From Leucobacter insecticola (lineage in GTDB: Bacteria > Actinomycetota > Actinomycetes > Actinomycetales > Microbacteriaceae), in assembly GCF_011382965.1 (NCBI RefSeq), contig NZ_CP049934.1, forward strand, positions 1,550,001 to 1,614,000: DNA of 64,000 bases, in the 5' to 3' direction. This document shows, in pieces, positions 35,828 through 46,071 of this stretch; the stretch's first letter is position 1, and every line of letters begins with the position of its first letter. Below the pieces are notes generated by a model, which did no database searches, was not told the DNA's origin, and saw only the letters and a list, made by a program, of their open reading frames with translations. Position numbers and translations under genes: made by a program.

Positions 35828-38800
35828 GTGTTTCTGCAGCACAATAGCGAGGGCAGCATCCGGCTCGTGACCAGCGCGAGCGATCTCACCGCTGCGAGCG
35901 CGTGCGAGTTCGCATTCCTGAGGCGAGCCGATGTGAAGTTCGGTCGCAACGTTGAGGTTCCGGCCGATGACGACCCGATGCTGCGTCGTGCCGCGAAGCT
36001 GGGCGACGCGCACGAGGATCGGGTGCTGCAGGAGTATCGCCGCGAGTTTGGGGCGGGAACGGCGGGGCAGCCGGGGGGAGTAACCGAGATCCCGCGCCCG
36101 GCCTCGATGCGGGAGACCGATCTTATTGCCGTGGCAAAACAGACTCAGGCCGCGTTTGCGGGCGGTGCTGACATCGTGTTTCAAGCGACATTCTTTGATC
36201 CGGCGCAGCGGCCCGCGGATCCCGTGACGAGTGACCCCGAGATCGGTTTCATCGGTTTCGCCGATTTCCTACAGCGCATGCCTGATGGTGCATACGAGGT
36301 GCAAGATACGAAGCTCGCCAGGCGCGCCAAGGTCTCGGCGCTGATGCAACTCGCTGCTTATGCCGAGCAGCTTGAACGCGTCGGCGTGCCGGTCTCACCC
36401 GAGGCGGTGCTGATACTGGGAGATGGGGCGAGGTCGCGTCACCGGATCGCCGACATCGCTCCGGTGTTTCGGCAGCGGCGGTCCAGGCTACACGAGATCC
36501 TGCTGGATCGTGCCCGCGCTGTCGGGGCAGACGGCACCCGTGCGAGCGCCGCACCGATAGTGTGGGGCGCGGAGGGGATTGCCGCCTGCGGTCGCTGCGA
36601 AGTGTGTGCGCCAGAGATCGAGCGCACGCGCGATCCTCTGCTCATTGCGGGGATCCGGCGCACCCAGCGTGACGCGCTTGTGGCCGCGGGGTACGACACC
36701 ATCGACGCGGTCGCGGGGCTCAATCGAAGCGGTGGCGAGGCTGATGATCAGCAGCTCCCGATCCACGAATGCGTCATCCTTGAGCCCGAACTCCCAGCAA
36801 TCCCGGGAGTGAGCGAGCAGGTGCTTGAGCGACTGAGCGCTCAGGCGCAGATGCAGCTTGCCGCGGTTCAGGGAGAGGCTCCGCCGGTTCGCGTGTTTGA
36901 TCCTGCGGCGCTTGCCGCGATCCCGCAGCCCAACCCTGGTGACCTGTTTTTCGACTTCGAGGGCGACCCGATGTACCGCGAACCGGGAGAAACCGGGGCT
37001 GCTCGCTGGGGCATCGATTATCTCTTTGGCCTGGTCGATCTGCACGAGCAGTTCACCGCGCTCTGGGCGCACACACTCGTGGCTGAGAAGCAGGCGCTGA
37101 TCGATTTTCTCGAGCTTGTGCGTGCGCGTCGCGCACAGTACCCGGCCATGAAGATTTACCACTATGCGTCATACGAACGCACCCACCTGCTTAGTCTCGC
37201 CGTCCGGCACGGGGTCGGCGAGGGCGAGGTTGATCAGCTGCTTCGCGAGCACGTGTTCGTTGACCTCTACCCGATCGTGCGGCGGGCTCTGCGCGTGGGA
37301 TCGAACTCCTACTCCATCAAGAAGCTGGAACCGCTCTACATGGGGTCCGAGCTGCGCGACGAATCCGGGGTCACAAGCGCCGCCCAATCCGTCACCGAGT
37401 ACGCCGAGGCGATGGCGCAGATCAATGCGGAAGATCCCGAAACCAGAGCAGAAGGGCAGCGCCGTCTCGACGCGATCGCTGACTACAACCGCTACGACTG
37501 TGTCTCGACGCTGCGGCTGCGTGATTGGCTGCTCTCGCTCGCCAGCGCACACCAGGTCGCCCCCTACCCGCCAGAGGCGGTTACCGAAGCAGAAACGCCA
37601 GATCTGGAACTCAGCACCGTCGCGGGCGCCCTTGCCATGCACGCAGCGATTGCGACGGAACCGCGAGACCGAAAGGCAGCCGCGCTCGCCGCAAGCGCAA
37701 TCGACTATCATCAGCGCGAACAGAAGTCATTTTGGTGGGCGCATTTTGCGCGGCTCACCGACCCCATCGAGGACTGGGCAGAGACCCGCGACGTGATGGT
37801 GATCGACTGGGATCTCACCACGGTCGTCGAGAACTGGTTCTTGCCGCCGCGGGCGCGGTCTGAACGACGCCACATCCGGTTGCGGGGAGAGATCTCGCCA
37901 GGGAGCTCGCTGAAACCCGGCAGCGACGCCTTCCTGCTCTACGAGTATCCGTCGCCGTTTCCCCAGCACGGTGCGGTGCCGGGATCTCGCGGTGCCAGGC
38001 GCGTGAAAATTGCCGAACGATTCGATGACGGAGTGACCGTCGAAGAGGTGTTGAGCGGTGACATGAACAGATATGACGCGCTTCCCGTAGCCCTCGTTCC
38101 CGGTGCACCACCTCGCGCTGGCGCTCAGAAAGGGGCGATTGAAGAGTGGGGCGCCCTGCTTGCGCAGTCCCTGGACCGGGGGAGTTTTCCCAGCGATCCC
38201 GTAGTGGATCTGCTTCGTCGCACTCCGCCGCGATTCTCGGTGCGTGGTGGTCTCGCCGCGCTGAGCGCTGAACATGATGACCCAATCGCCCTGGTGACTG
38301 CGGCGCTCCGGCACCTTGATCGCAGCTATCTCGCGGTGCAGGGGCCACCTGGCACAGGGAAGACCTATCTCGCGGCGCACGTTATCAAGACGCTGGTCGA
38401 AGATCACGGCTGGCGGATCGGCGTTGTTGCGCAGTCGCACCGCGTCGTCGAAAACGTGCTTGACGGAGTGGTTCGGGCTGGCCTCGATCCCACGCGCGTC
38501 GGAAAGGTGCCGCAGGGCGGCAGTCTGGCGGAGGGGCTCCTCGGCCCGGCTACACGGTCCTGAAGAAGAACGGGCACTCACTGTTTCTGGATAACCATGC
38601 GAGCCGAATGGGCGGTCGTCCCGGTGCCGGCCGCGACGGTGCCGGCTGCGTGCTTGGCGGCACGGCTTGGGATTTCTCAAACGAGGCGCGGGTGCGGCGT
38701 GCCGAGCTTGACCTGCTTGTCATCGACGAGGCTGGGCAGTTTTCGTTGGCGCCCACTATCGCCTCCTCGGTCGCCGCGAAACGCCTGTTGCTGCTGGGGG

Positions 38801-39549
38801 ATCCGCAGCAGTTGCCGCAGGTGTCGCAGGGCAGCCACCCTGAACCCGTCGACACTTCCGCCCTGGGCTGGTTGCTCGGCGATCACGACACGATGCCAGA
38901 GAATCTCGGTGTCTTCCTTGCCGAGACCCGGCGCATGCGGCCGGAGCTCGCTTCGGTGGTGTCGGCGCTCGCCTACGAGGGTCGGCTGCACGCGCACCCC
39001 ACGGCTTCGCTGCGCGAGGTTGTCGGTGCAGGATCCGCTGGCCTTCTCTGGCATCCCGTGGCTCACCACGGCAATTCGACGAGCTCGCGAGAAGAGGCAG
39101 CGGAGGTCGTGCGCATCGCGCAGAGCGCGCTGAGTGGCACGGTCCATGAGCCTGGGGAAAACCCGCGTAAGCTCACTCAGCACGACCTTATCGTCGTCGC
39201 GCCTTACAATGCGCAGGTTGAGTGCGTTGCCGAAACGCTCGCCGAGGCGGGGCTCGGTGAGGTGAGAGTCGGCACCGTCGACAAGTTTCAAGGGCAGGAA
39301 GCCGTGATCGCAATCGTGACTCTCGCTGCTTCCAGTGCGGAAGACGTGCCGCGCGGGCTCGAGTTCTTGCTGATGCGCAATCGACTCAACGTCGCCATCA
39401 GCCGCGCACAGTGGGCGGCGCATCTGGTGTCATCGGACCGTCTCGGCGATGGTCTCCCAACGAGCTCTGAAGGGTTGGCGGCACTCTCAGGCTATCTGCG
39501 GCTAACCGAGCGCGGCCGAAGCTCGGCAATGAGCGGGGCTGTTGGGTAG
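35828..39549 (+). pseudogene. TM0106 family RecB-like nuclease fused to SF1 DNA helicase, one frameshift
   Basis: A protein of about 1240 residues. The N-terminal half is a TM0106-type RecB-like nuclease: CEFAFLRRADVKFG, a Cys cluster CGRCEVC at about 257-263, and a second nuclease-like domain with FDFEGDP and YNRYDCVSTLRLRDWL. The C-terminal half is a superfamily 1 helicase with GPPGTGKT, DEAGQFSLA, VGTVDKFQGQEAVIAIV and LNVAISRAQ. GTG 35828 has GGAGG upstream. A frameshift at about 38545 (one C in the CCC at 38545-38547) separates Walker A from Walker B; restoring it gives GPGYTVLKKNGH. Such nuclease-helicases act in DNA processing or possibly defence. Confidence 0.8.
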
Positions 39550-39558
39550 CGTAGAGAC

Positions 39559-40797
39559 ATGGTAAAACCTGGTGGACCTTTCAAGACCCCTCCGTCGAGG
39601 ACGTTGGATTCGACGTTCGACGCGCTGACGCCCCTGACCGTGTCAAGGCGCTCCCACATCCCGGCCTTTGAAGTGATGCGCATCACCGACGAGATCGCGA
39701 AGCGCCGCGCCGCCGGGCACGACGTTGTCTCCTTGTGCGCGGGAGAGCCGAGCGCGCGGCCCGCGCCCGGCACGCTGAAACCGGCCGGCTACACCGGCCC
39801 GCTCGGCACGATGCCGCTGCGGGAAGCGATAGCGGGACACTACCTGGACTGGTACGGCACCGAGGTCGATCCGGGGCGCGTGGCCGTCACGACCGGATCC
39901 TCAGGCGCGTTCCAGCTGGTGTTTCTGGCGGCCTTTGACCCGGGGGATCGGGTCGCGCTGGTGAGCCCCGGGTACCCGGCTTACCGCAATATCCTGACGG
40001 CGCTCGGAGTTGAGGTCGTGGAGATTCCGACAGGATCGGCAACTCGCTACCAACCGACCCCCGCGCTCCTTGACGCCGCCGTGGCGGAGCACGGAGAACT
40101 CGCCGGGCTCGTCATCGCGTCACCGGCGAACCCGACCGGTACCATGCTGCGACGCGAAGAATTGACGGAGCTCGCCGATTGGTGCCGCACACACCGCGTC
40201 CGTTTGATCAGTGACGAGATTTACCACGGCATCACCTTCCCCGATCCCGGATCCCCTGATCCCCGTGGAATCAGTGCATTATCGCTTGACTCCGAAGCGA
40301 TCGTCATCAACTCGTTCTCGAAGTACTGGGGAATGACCGGCTGGCGGCTCGGCTGGGCGATTCTGCCAGAAGAGCTCATTGCGCCGATGGAAGCGCTCGC
40401 CTCCAATTTTGCACTGTCGCCGCCCGCCCCTGCACAGGAACTCGCGCTAACCGCGTTCACGCCCGAGAGCTACGCGGAACGTGATGCGGTCGTTGCCGGT
40501 TTTGCGCGTGCGCGTGCACTCATTCTCGACGCCGCCCCGCAGCTTGCTTGGGGCGAGGCAGCGCCCTCAGACGGGGCGTTCTACTACTACTCCGAACTCG
40601 GCCCGCAGCTCGAGCGTTTCGAGAGTTCAACGGCGTACGCGCAAGCGCTACTTGAACACGCCAACGTTGCCGTTGTACCCGGAAACGATTTCGACCCGGT
40701 GGCGGGTAGCCGAGCTGTGCGGTTGTCTTACGCTGCTGGGGAGTCCGCGGTGGCGGAGGCCCTCGAGCGGGTTATTCGGTTTCAGAACGCGGGGTAG
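39559..40797 (+). CDS. Class I/II PLP-dependent aminotransferase
   Basis: A 412-residue fold-type I aminotransferase: AGEPSARPAPGTLK, TTGSSGAFQLVF, SPANPTGTM, and the PLP lysine in NSFSKYWGMTGWRLGW (about residue 257). The length and motifs match the aspartate/alanine/aromatic transaminase group; substrate unknown. It starts 9 bp after the nuclease-helicase gene, so it may be co-transcribed, and its last 16 bp overlap the end of the convergent alcohol dehydrogenase gene. The N-terminal 25 residues before SRRSHIP may not all be translated. Confidence 0.88.
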   Translation: MVKPGGPFKTPPSRTLDSTFDALTPLTVSRRSHIPAFEVMRITDEIAKRRAAGHDVVSLCAGEPSARPAPGTLKPAGYTGPLGTMPLREAIAGHYLDWYGTEVDPGRVAVTTGSSGAFQLVFLAAFDPGDRVALVSPGYPAYRNILTALGVEVVEIPTGSATRYQPTPALLDAAVAEHGELAGLVIASPANPTGTMLRREELTELADWCRTHRVRLISDEIYHGITFPDPGSPDPRGISALSLDSEAIVINSFSKYWGMTGWRLGWAILPEELIAPMEALASNFALSPPAPAQELALTAFTPESYAERDAVVAGFARARALILDAAPQLAWGEAAPSDGAFYYYSELGPQLERFESSTAYAQALLEHANVAVVPGNDFDPVAGSRAVRLSYAAGESAVAEALERVIRFQNAG

Positions 40798-41924
40798 TCA
40801 GGCGACAGGTCATACTCGATGACACTTCGGATCCCTCGCCCCTGACGCATCTCCGCAAAGGCGTCGTTGACCTGATCGAGCCTAATGCGATCGGTGACCA
40901 TCGAGTCCAGATCGATGCGGCCTTCCATGTATAGATCGATGATCTTTGGGAAGTCAATCGACTGGCGGCTCGACCCGTAATTTGATCCGATGAGTTTCTT
41001 TTCTTGATCGCTCATGACAAATGGATCAATTGAGATCTTGACTCCGTCGGCGACCTGTCCGACGACGACCGCGGTTCCTCCGCGTCGCGCGGCCTCGTAG
41101 CATGCCTCGATCGTGAAGGGCAGCCCGATCGCTTCAAAGGCGTAGTCCACGCCGCGGCCGTTGGTGAGGGCGCGAACGGTCTCCACCAGGTCGGCGCTTC
41201 GGCTATTGATGGTGTGAGTCGCGCCGAACGTCCGCCCAAGCTCAAGTTTTTCGTCGCTGACGTCAGCAACGATGATCTGCTTCGCACCCGCGAGACGCGC
41301 CCCTTGGACCACGTTCAAACCAACGCCGCCGCAGCCAACAACGAGCACTGTGCTTCCGGGCTCAACTTTCGCAGTATTGGTGACAGCCCCGATTCCCGTG
41401 GTGACCGCGCAACCGACCAGGGCGGCCTGCGCGAGCGGCGCATCTTTGCGGATCTTGATCGCCGCAGAGGCGGGCACCATTGCGTGATCTCCAAAAGAAC
41501 CAACAGCAAGGAAACTCTTGACCGGACTTGTTTCATCGGAGAGTCTTGTCTTGCCGTCGAAAAATACGTGCTGGTATGCAGTCTCGTTTGCCAGCTGGCA
41601 GAGGACCGGGTTTCCGGAGACGCAGTACTCGCACTTTTGGCACGACGGTGTCCACGAAAGGATCACGTGATCGCCGACTGCGAGTTCTGTGACATCGGCA
41701 CCGAGCGCCACGATGACCCCCGCGCCCTCGTGGCCTAGTACCAGGGGTGCTGGTGTATCCCAATCGCCGTCGAGTGCGTGGAGATCGCTGTGGCACACAC
41801 CCGACGCGGCCATCTTGACGAGTACCTCGCCGGGTCCCGGAGTGGAATCAATTGTGAGTTCCCGCACGACGAGCGGCTGCTGGGCGCCGACAAATACGGC
41901 TGCTTGGACAGTGAGTGAGGACAT
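40782..41924 (-). CDS. Zinc-dependent alcohol dehydrogenase (class III/aryl-alcohol type)
   Basis: A 380-residue medium-chain dehydrogenase. The catalytic zinc ligands are Cys44 in SGVCHSD and His65-Glu66 in GHEGAG; the structural zinc is held by Cys95, 98, 101 and 109 (CQKCEYC...C). The NAD(H)-binding loop GCGGVGLN is at about 198-205. It interconverts alcohols and aldehydes, possibly aryl or S-hydroxymethyl types. It is the last gene of a minus-strand operon after the APC permease and an unknown protein (21-bp gap), so it probably acts on something derived from the imported compound. Confidence 0.9.
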   Translation of the reverse strand: MSSLTVQAAVFVGAQQPLVVRELTIDSTPGPGEVLVKMAASGVCHSDLHALDGDWDTPAPLVLGHEGAGVIVALGADVTELAVGDHVILSWTPSCQKCEYCVSGNPVLCQLANETAYQHVFFDGKTRLSDETSPVKSFLAVGSFGDHAMVPASAAIKIRKDAPLAQAALVGCAVTTGIGAVTNTAKVEPGSTVLVVGCGGVGLNVVQGARLAGAKQIIVADVSDEKLELGRTFGATHTINSRSADLVETVRALTNGRGVDYAFEAIGLPFTIEACYEAARRGGTAVVVGQVADGVKISIDPFVMSDQEKKLIGSNYGSSRQSIDFPKIIDLYMEGRIDLDSMVTDRIRLDQVNDAFAEMRQGRGIRSVIEYDLSPDYPAF

Positions 41925-41945
41925 ACTGATTTCCTTTCTGCCAGC

Positions 41946-42548
41946 TCAAGGGCTGGAGGAGTGGGGTTTCGAGTGGGTGAGGCCCCTGACAGCGCGAATG
42001 AGTTCGAGGATTCGCTCGGGCTCGCCAGGTGGGAAAGCGGTCGCCTTAAACACGGGTGGGATCAGCACCCACACGAAGGAGCCACCCATGGGACTGAGTG
42101 TGAGTCTCTTGCCGGAGTTCTTCGTCGTGGCGATGCTCGCGCGGACGAGATCGATACCGGCTAGGTGAGATGCTGTGGCCCGATTGAGTCGGTCCACAGC
42201 GCACTCGGAGTGCGCAGATACACGTCCTGCGACGAACCGTCCGCCTCGCTGCGTGCCACGATGGGTGAGCGACACTGTCGCCGGAACGTCTGTCGTGTCA
42301 GGCAGAACCGTGGATATCGTGCACGCATATACGCGAGAGAAGACGTAGTTGCCGGGATCGTAGCTGAATACGATTTCGATTCCGTCTTTGGTGCGGACGG
42401 TCACCGTTGTCCGATCAGTTCCTTGCACACTGCCAAAATGTTCTGCGGTGCTTCGCAGTGCGCGCCTCGCGCGGTCAACGATCGGACCATCTCCTGCAAG
42501 CGGGTGTCGCTTGTGCCGGCGCGGCGCTAAGGGGTTCGCAGTGGTCAT
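41946..42548 (-). CDS. Unknown protein in APC permease operon
   Basis: A 200-residue protein I do not recognise. It has no signal peptide or membrane segment; it is mainly beta-strand by sequence, with a conserved-looking core (VTVRTKDGIEIVFSYDPGNY) and a C-terminal helix GEPERILELIRAVRG. Its start overlaps the APC permease stop by four bases (ATGA), and it ends 21 bp before the alcohol dehydrogenase gene. Translational coupling on one side and tight spacing on the other suggest a role in the same pathway. Confidence 0.6.
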   Translation of the reverse strand: MTTANPLAPRRHKRHPLAGDGPIVDRARRALRSTAEHFGSVQGTDRTTVTVRTKDGIEIVFSYDPGNYVFSRVYACTISTVLPDTTDVPATVSLTHRGTQRGGRFVAGRVSAHSECAVDRLNRATASHLAGIDLVRASIATTKNSGKRLTLSPMGGSFVWVLIPPVFKATAFPPGEPERILELIRAVRGLTHSKPHSSSP

Positions 42549-44029
42549 CGGCGTCCCGACTCCTGATGCGGCGCGATCTTGGCGTTGTGCTGCGTCGTCT
42601 GCGGCTGCTCTGCGATGTCTTCATCAATAATGCCCTCGTAGTCTTCCCCCATGCTCTCGGACCGGATGATGATGTTGCTTTGGGTATGGGTGAGATCCGT
42701 CGGGGTAAAGAGAGGCAGTCGATTCCGTTTCAGCCAGATCACGGCAAATAGTGCGATAGCTGCGAGGATGACCGCCGCACTTCCCCAAATAACGAGTCGC
42801 TGTTCGAGCTCGGGCACGATAAACACGATGAGATAACCGCAGGAGGCGATGCCGAGAACCTGGGGAAGCGGGTACAGGGGAGTCTTGAACGGTCGCCGCG
42901 CGCTCGGGTAGCGTCGGCGCAGTACTATCACGTCGACCTGGGCGATGATATAGCTGATGAGCCACGTGGTACAAGCGATGCTAATGAGGTTGAGGATGAG
43001 CTCGATTCCGCCTTGGCTGAAGGTCGAATAGAGCAGCACAGCCCCCATGCAGAATGCGGTGACGAGCATGCCCGCCCAAGGCACACGAGAGCGTTTGCTT
43101 ACCCGCGCAAACCACTTCGGGAGGAGACCCTCATTCGCAAGTCCATACAGCATTCGAGGGATCGCCGCGAGGTAGGAGTTCCCCGTCGAGAACGAAGCAA
43201 AGATTGTGACGAGTGTCATGATGAGGCCGCCGGCACCGCCAAAGATCGCAGTTGCGCCGACTACGTGAGGGATCGAGGAAGCCGCCATTTCACCGAGATC
43301 GGCGTAGCGGCTTGCACCCCAGCCGAAAAGCACATCGACCAGGAAGATGGTTGAGACGCCGATGATCATGGCCATCGGGATGGTCTTCCATGGCCGCTTT
43401 ACTTCTTCTGCCAGCGGGGCAACGAACTCCATGCCGATGTAGAGCCAGATTGCGACCGCCCCCATGGAGGCAAGGGTGCTCCAATCTGTGTTCAGCAGTG
43501 AATTGTCCACCGGTGACTGGCTCGTGAAGCCGAATACCCCGGCGAGACCCATCACAGCAAGGATCCCCATCATCCCGAAGACGACGGGAATCTGAACGCG
43601 AGCGAAGATATCGACACCGGAAATGTTGAGGGTGAGCAGAACGCCGAGAAGCAAAAACGAGAAAGCCGCAGCGGGGAAGCCTGTGAGTGATTCGAAGGAA
43701 TCACCTGCCACAAGGAGCTGCGTGCCTCCGTCTGCGGAGACCAAGACGAGGTAGCCCCCGAGTACCGCGAGGATTGCAGGGAGCCGGCCGAGCGCGGGAA
43801 GTGTGTACTCTCCCACCATCCCGCCTCCGGGGAGCATCGATGCGAGTTCACCGTATGAAATCGCCACCATAATGATGATGATCAGCCCGATGAACGCTGG
43901 GATAGCGAAAGCGAGGCCGCCCGTTCCAAAACCGTTTCCCAGAGACACCATGGCGGTTCCTGAGACGACGAGCCCGGTTGAGGCTGCGTACGCAGCCCCG
44001 AATCCGAGGCTTCGTTTGAGTTTCGTCAT
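42545..44029 (-). CDS. APC family amino acid/amine permease
   Basis: A 494-residue membrane transporter with about 12 hydrophobic helices. The first helix region has GTAMVSLGNGFGTGGLAFAIP, close to the G-x-G motif that binds the amino group in APC proteins. The tail is charged and cytoplasmic. It imports amino acids or amines by H+ or Na+ coupling. It heads the operon with the unknown protein and the Zn-alcohol dehydrogenase and is divergent from the amidohydrolase at 44332, so the four genes may serve one substrate. Confidence 0.88.
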   Translation of the reverse strand: MTKLKRSLGFGAAYAASTGLVVSGTAMVSLGNGFGTGGLAFAIPAFIGLIIIIMVAISYGELASMLPGGGMVGEYTLPALGRLPAILAVLGGYLVLVSADGGTQLLVAGDSFESLTGFPAAAFSFLLLGVLLTLNISGVDIFARVQIPVVFGMMGILAVMGLAGVFGFTSQSPVDNSLLNTDWSTLASMGAVAIWLYIGMEFVAPLAEEVKRPWKTIPMAMIIGVSTIFLVDVLFGWGASRYADLGEMAASSIPHVVGATAIFGGAGGLIMTLVTIFASFSTGNSYLAAIPRMLYGLANEGLLPKWFARVSKRSRVPWAGMLVTAFCMGAVLLYSTFSQGGIELILNLISIACTTWLISYIIAQVDVIVLRRRYPSARRPFKTPLYPLPQVLGIASCGYLIVFIVPELEQRLVIWGSAAVILAAIALFAVIWLKRNRLPLFTPTDLTHTQSNIIIRSESMGEDYEGIIDEDIAEQPQTTQHNAKIAPHQESGRR

Positions 44030-44331
44030 TTGTCAGCTCCTTTGCATATGACTGGAAGTCGCACCTGTAACCAGCTTGCGTGCTTGTCACGAACCCTGCA
44101 TTCGACTAAATGTCGATTTTTTCGTTTCTACTCAACATAGTGAGGGATTGAGATCCTCGAGCAGCGCGTCAAATAGGCAAATCAACTTGACTTTTATGGA
44201 CAATCTGTCGAGGTGAGGACTCTGCGTTTTTGGTTCGTAGTTGTGCGGTTTTCGCACAGAAATCGCGTGTCTGGGGCGGCAGAATCGTGTGCACGTGGTG
44301 CGATGACGTATCAAGCTCAAGGGAGAGACAG
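44030..44331. promoter_or_regulatory. 302-bp divergent promoter region (APC permease / amidohydrolase)
   Basis: This gap holds the promoters for both flanking operons. It includes an A/T-rich stretch at about 44108-44145 and another at 44170-44200. No clear operator palindrome or gene was found. The AraC protein at 46041-47029 is the likely regulator. Confidence 0.45.
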
Positions 44332-46071
44332 ATGCAGAACATTGGACAAGAACGAGGCCGAGCAACGGTGTTTACCGACGGGCGAGTTGTTACGATGCGG
44401 CCGGACAACGCAGTTCACGAGTCCGTAGTCATGATAGACGGCCGCGTCGTGGGTACCGGCTCAGAAGAGCAGATGCTGGCGCTCGCGGGTAGCGGGGCGG
44501 AGCGAGTGTCGTTGTCGGGGCGGACGCTCATGCCCGGAATCATTGACACACACCCGCACCTGTTGAGTTGGGCGGCGTTCAGGCACTCGGTGGTCGACCT
44601 GTTCGACTGCCGCGACTGGAATGACATTCTTGCTCGCATTGAGGCGGCGGTCGCGCGTGCTCCGAAAGGGGAATGGATTCGGTGTTCGCCGGTCGGGGAA
44701 CCGCACTACTTCGTACGTCGATCTTGGCGGGATCTGGCAGAGGGAGAGCTTCCAGTTCGCGACATCCTTGATGCGGTCGCGCCGGACCACCCGGTATGGA
44801 TTCAAGCTTGGGCCCCCGTTAACCCGAATACGACGGTGTTCAATACTCGTGGGCTGAATGCGATCCAAGTCTCTCGGAACACCCCCGATCGCATAGGAAA
44901 CGTCTACCTTGAGAAAGATCGCTTGGGCGAACCCACCGGTCGTTTCTCCGGTGCAGTCAACAATTACTACAACAATGAACCTTGGTGGGATTCAGTTCTC
45001 GCTCGAATCTCAGGTGTCACGGGTGCCGACTTTATGGAGGGCGCAATTGACGGGATGCGGGCCGCGAACGCGCTTGGCGTTACGAGTGTGTTTGAAGGTC
45101 ACATGATGGACTTTCCGACCATTGATGTGTACCGGCAGCATCGCGCCGCGGGGACATTGAGCGTTCGGGTGCTGTGCACTCCCGATGGTGAGCCTCATGG
45201 CCTTCCTGACTCAGTGGCACTGAGCGAGGAAGAACTTGGTGACCGGCTCCGAGGTCTCTACGCACTCCAAGAACGCACGGACGACTTTTTTAGAGTCGAA
45301 GGGCTATTGCTTACTCGGGGAGGCCCGCTGGGTCCGGGGCAGCAGATCTTTGAGCGAAACTATCGCAACGGCTACGGGGCGTGGACGAACGGTATCGAGT
45401 GGCTTCCGGAGTGGAAGGGGCAGTTCATGGCCGACTTCGCCGCAGAACGCGGTATGCGGCTCAACGTGATCTCCGTTGCAGATCGTGAACACGAGACGAC
45501 GCTGCGTCAAATCCACGAGGCAGAACGCCGGTTCGGATCGACGATCGAGCAGAACTACATCCTGCAGCACGCCTACACTCTGAGCGAAGCGCATGGTCGT
45601 CGATTCCGTGACCAGGGCTTTGACATCACAACATCAATGTCGTTTTCGTTTTTCAAGCAGCACACCTATTGGGAACGCATGGGGTCCCAGGTGCTGCGTG
45701 ATCTGATCCCGCTCAGACGCGAGCTGGATCTCGGTTTTGATGTCTCCTGCGGCTCCGACTGGGGTCCAGAAAACGTGTGGGAGCACATAGCCCTGGCCGA
45801 GACGCACGACAGTGTGTGGGGCGGAAACAACGGAGGTCCCGCGCAACGGATCTCGCGACTCGAATCACTTGCAACCTGGACACGGAATGGTGCGAAGGTG
45901 ATGCGTTGGGAAGGAATCGGCTCTCTGCAGCCTGGGCACCACGCCGATCTGATTGTCGTCGATCGTGACCCGTTGACTTGCAGCAACGAGGAACTCAAGG
46001 AAACGCAGGTGCAACTGACAATGCTGGGTGGGAAGGCGGTCTACAGCGATGGCACCGTTGGATCGAAGTAG
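44332..46071 (+). CDS. YtcJ-type amidohydrolase (amidohydrolase family 3)
   Basis: A 579-residue metal-dependent hydrolase. It opens with GRVVTMRPDNAVHESVVMIDGRVV, then the metal-binding DTHPHLLSW (HxH), and ends with GSLQPGHHADLIVVDRDP, the usual amidohydrolase family-3 ends. The inner His and Asp ligands are likely in LQHAYTL and SDWGP. YtcJ relatives hydrolyse amide or formyl bonds; the substrate is unknown. AGGGAGAG precedes the ATG at 44332; an upstream start at 44230 lacks one. It overlaps the end of the convergent AraC gene by 31 bp. Confidence 0.85.
   Translation: MQNIGQERGRATVFTDGRVVTMRPDNAVHESVVMIDGRVVGTGSEEQMLALAGSGAERVSLSGRTLMPGIIDTHPHLLSWAAFRHSVVDLFDCRDWNDILARIEAAVARAPKGEWIRCSPVGEPHYFVRRSWRDLAEGELPVRDILDAVAPDHPVWIQAWAPVNPNTTVFNTRGLNAIQVSRNTPDRIGNVYLEKDRLGEPTGRFSGAVNNYYNNEPWWDSVLARISGVTGADFMEGAIDGMRAANALGVTSVFEGHMMDFPTIDVYRQHRAAGTLSVRVLCTPDGEPHGLPDSVALSEEELGDRLRGLYALQERTDDFFRVEGLLLTRGGPLGPGQQIFERNYRNGYGAWTNGIEWLPEWKGQFMADFAAERGMRLNVISVADREHETTLRQIHEAERRFGSTIEQNYILQHAYTLSEAHGRRFRDQGFDITTSMSFSFFKQHTYWERMGSQVLRDLIPLRRELDLGFDVSCGSDWGPENVWEHIALAETHDSVWGGNNGGPAQRISRLESLATWTRNGAKVMRWEGIGSLQPGHHADLIVVDRDPLTCSNEELKETQVQLTMLGGKAVYSDGTVGSK

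Noticed and set aside
35828..39549. A complete defence island around vapBC and the nuclease-helicase
   Set aside because: Neighbouring genes are metabolic or housekeeping and no other known defence gene is present.
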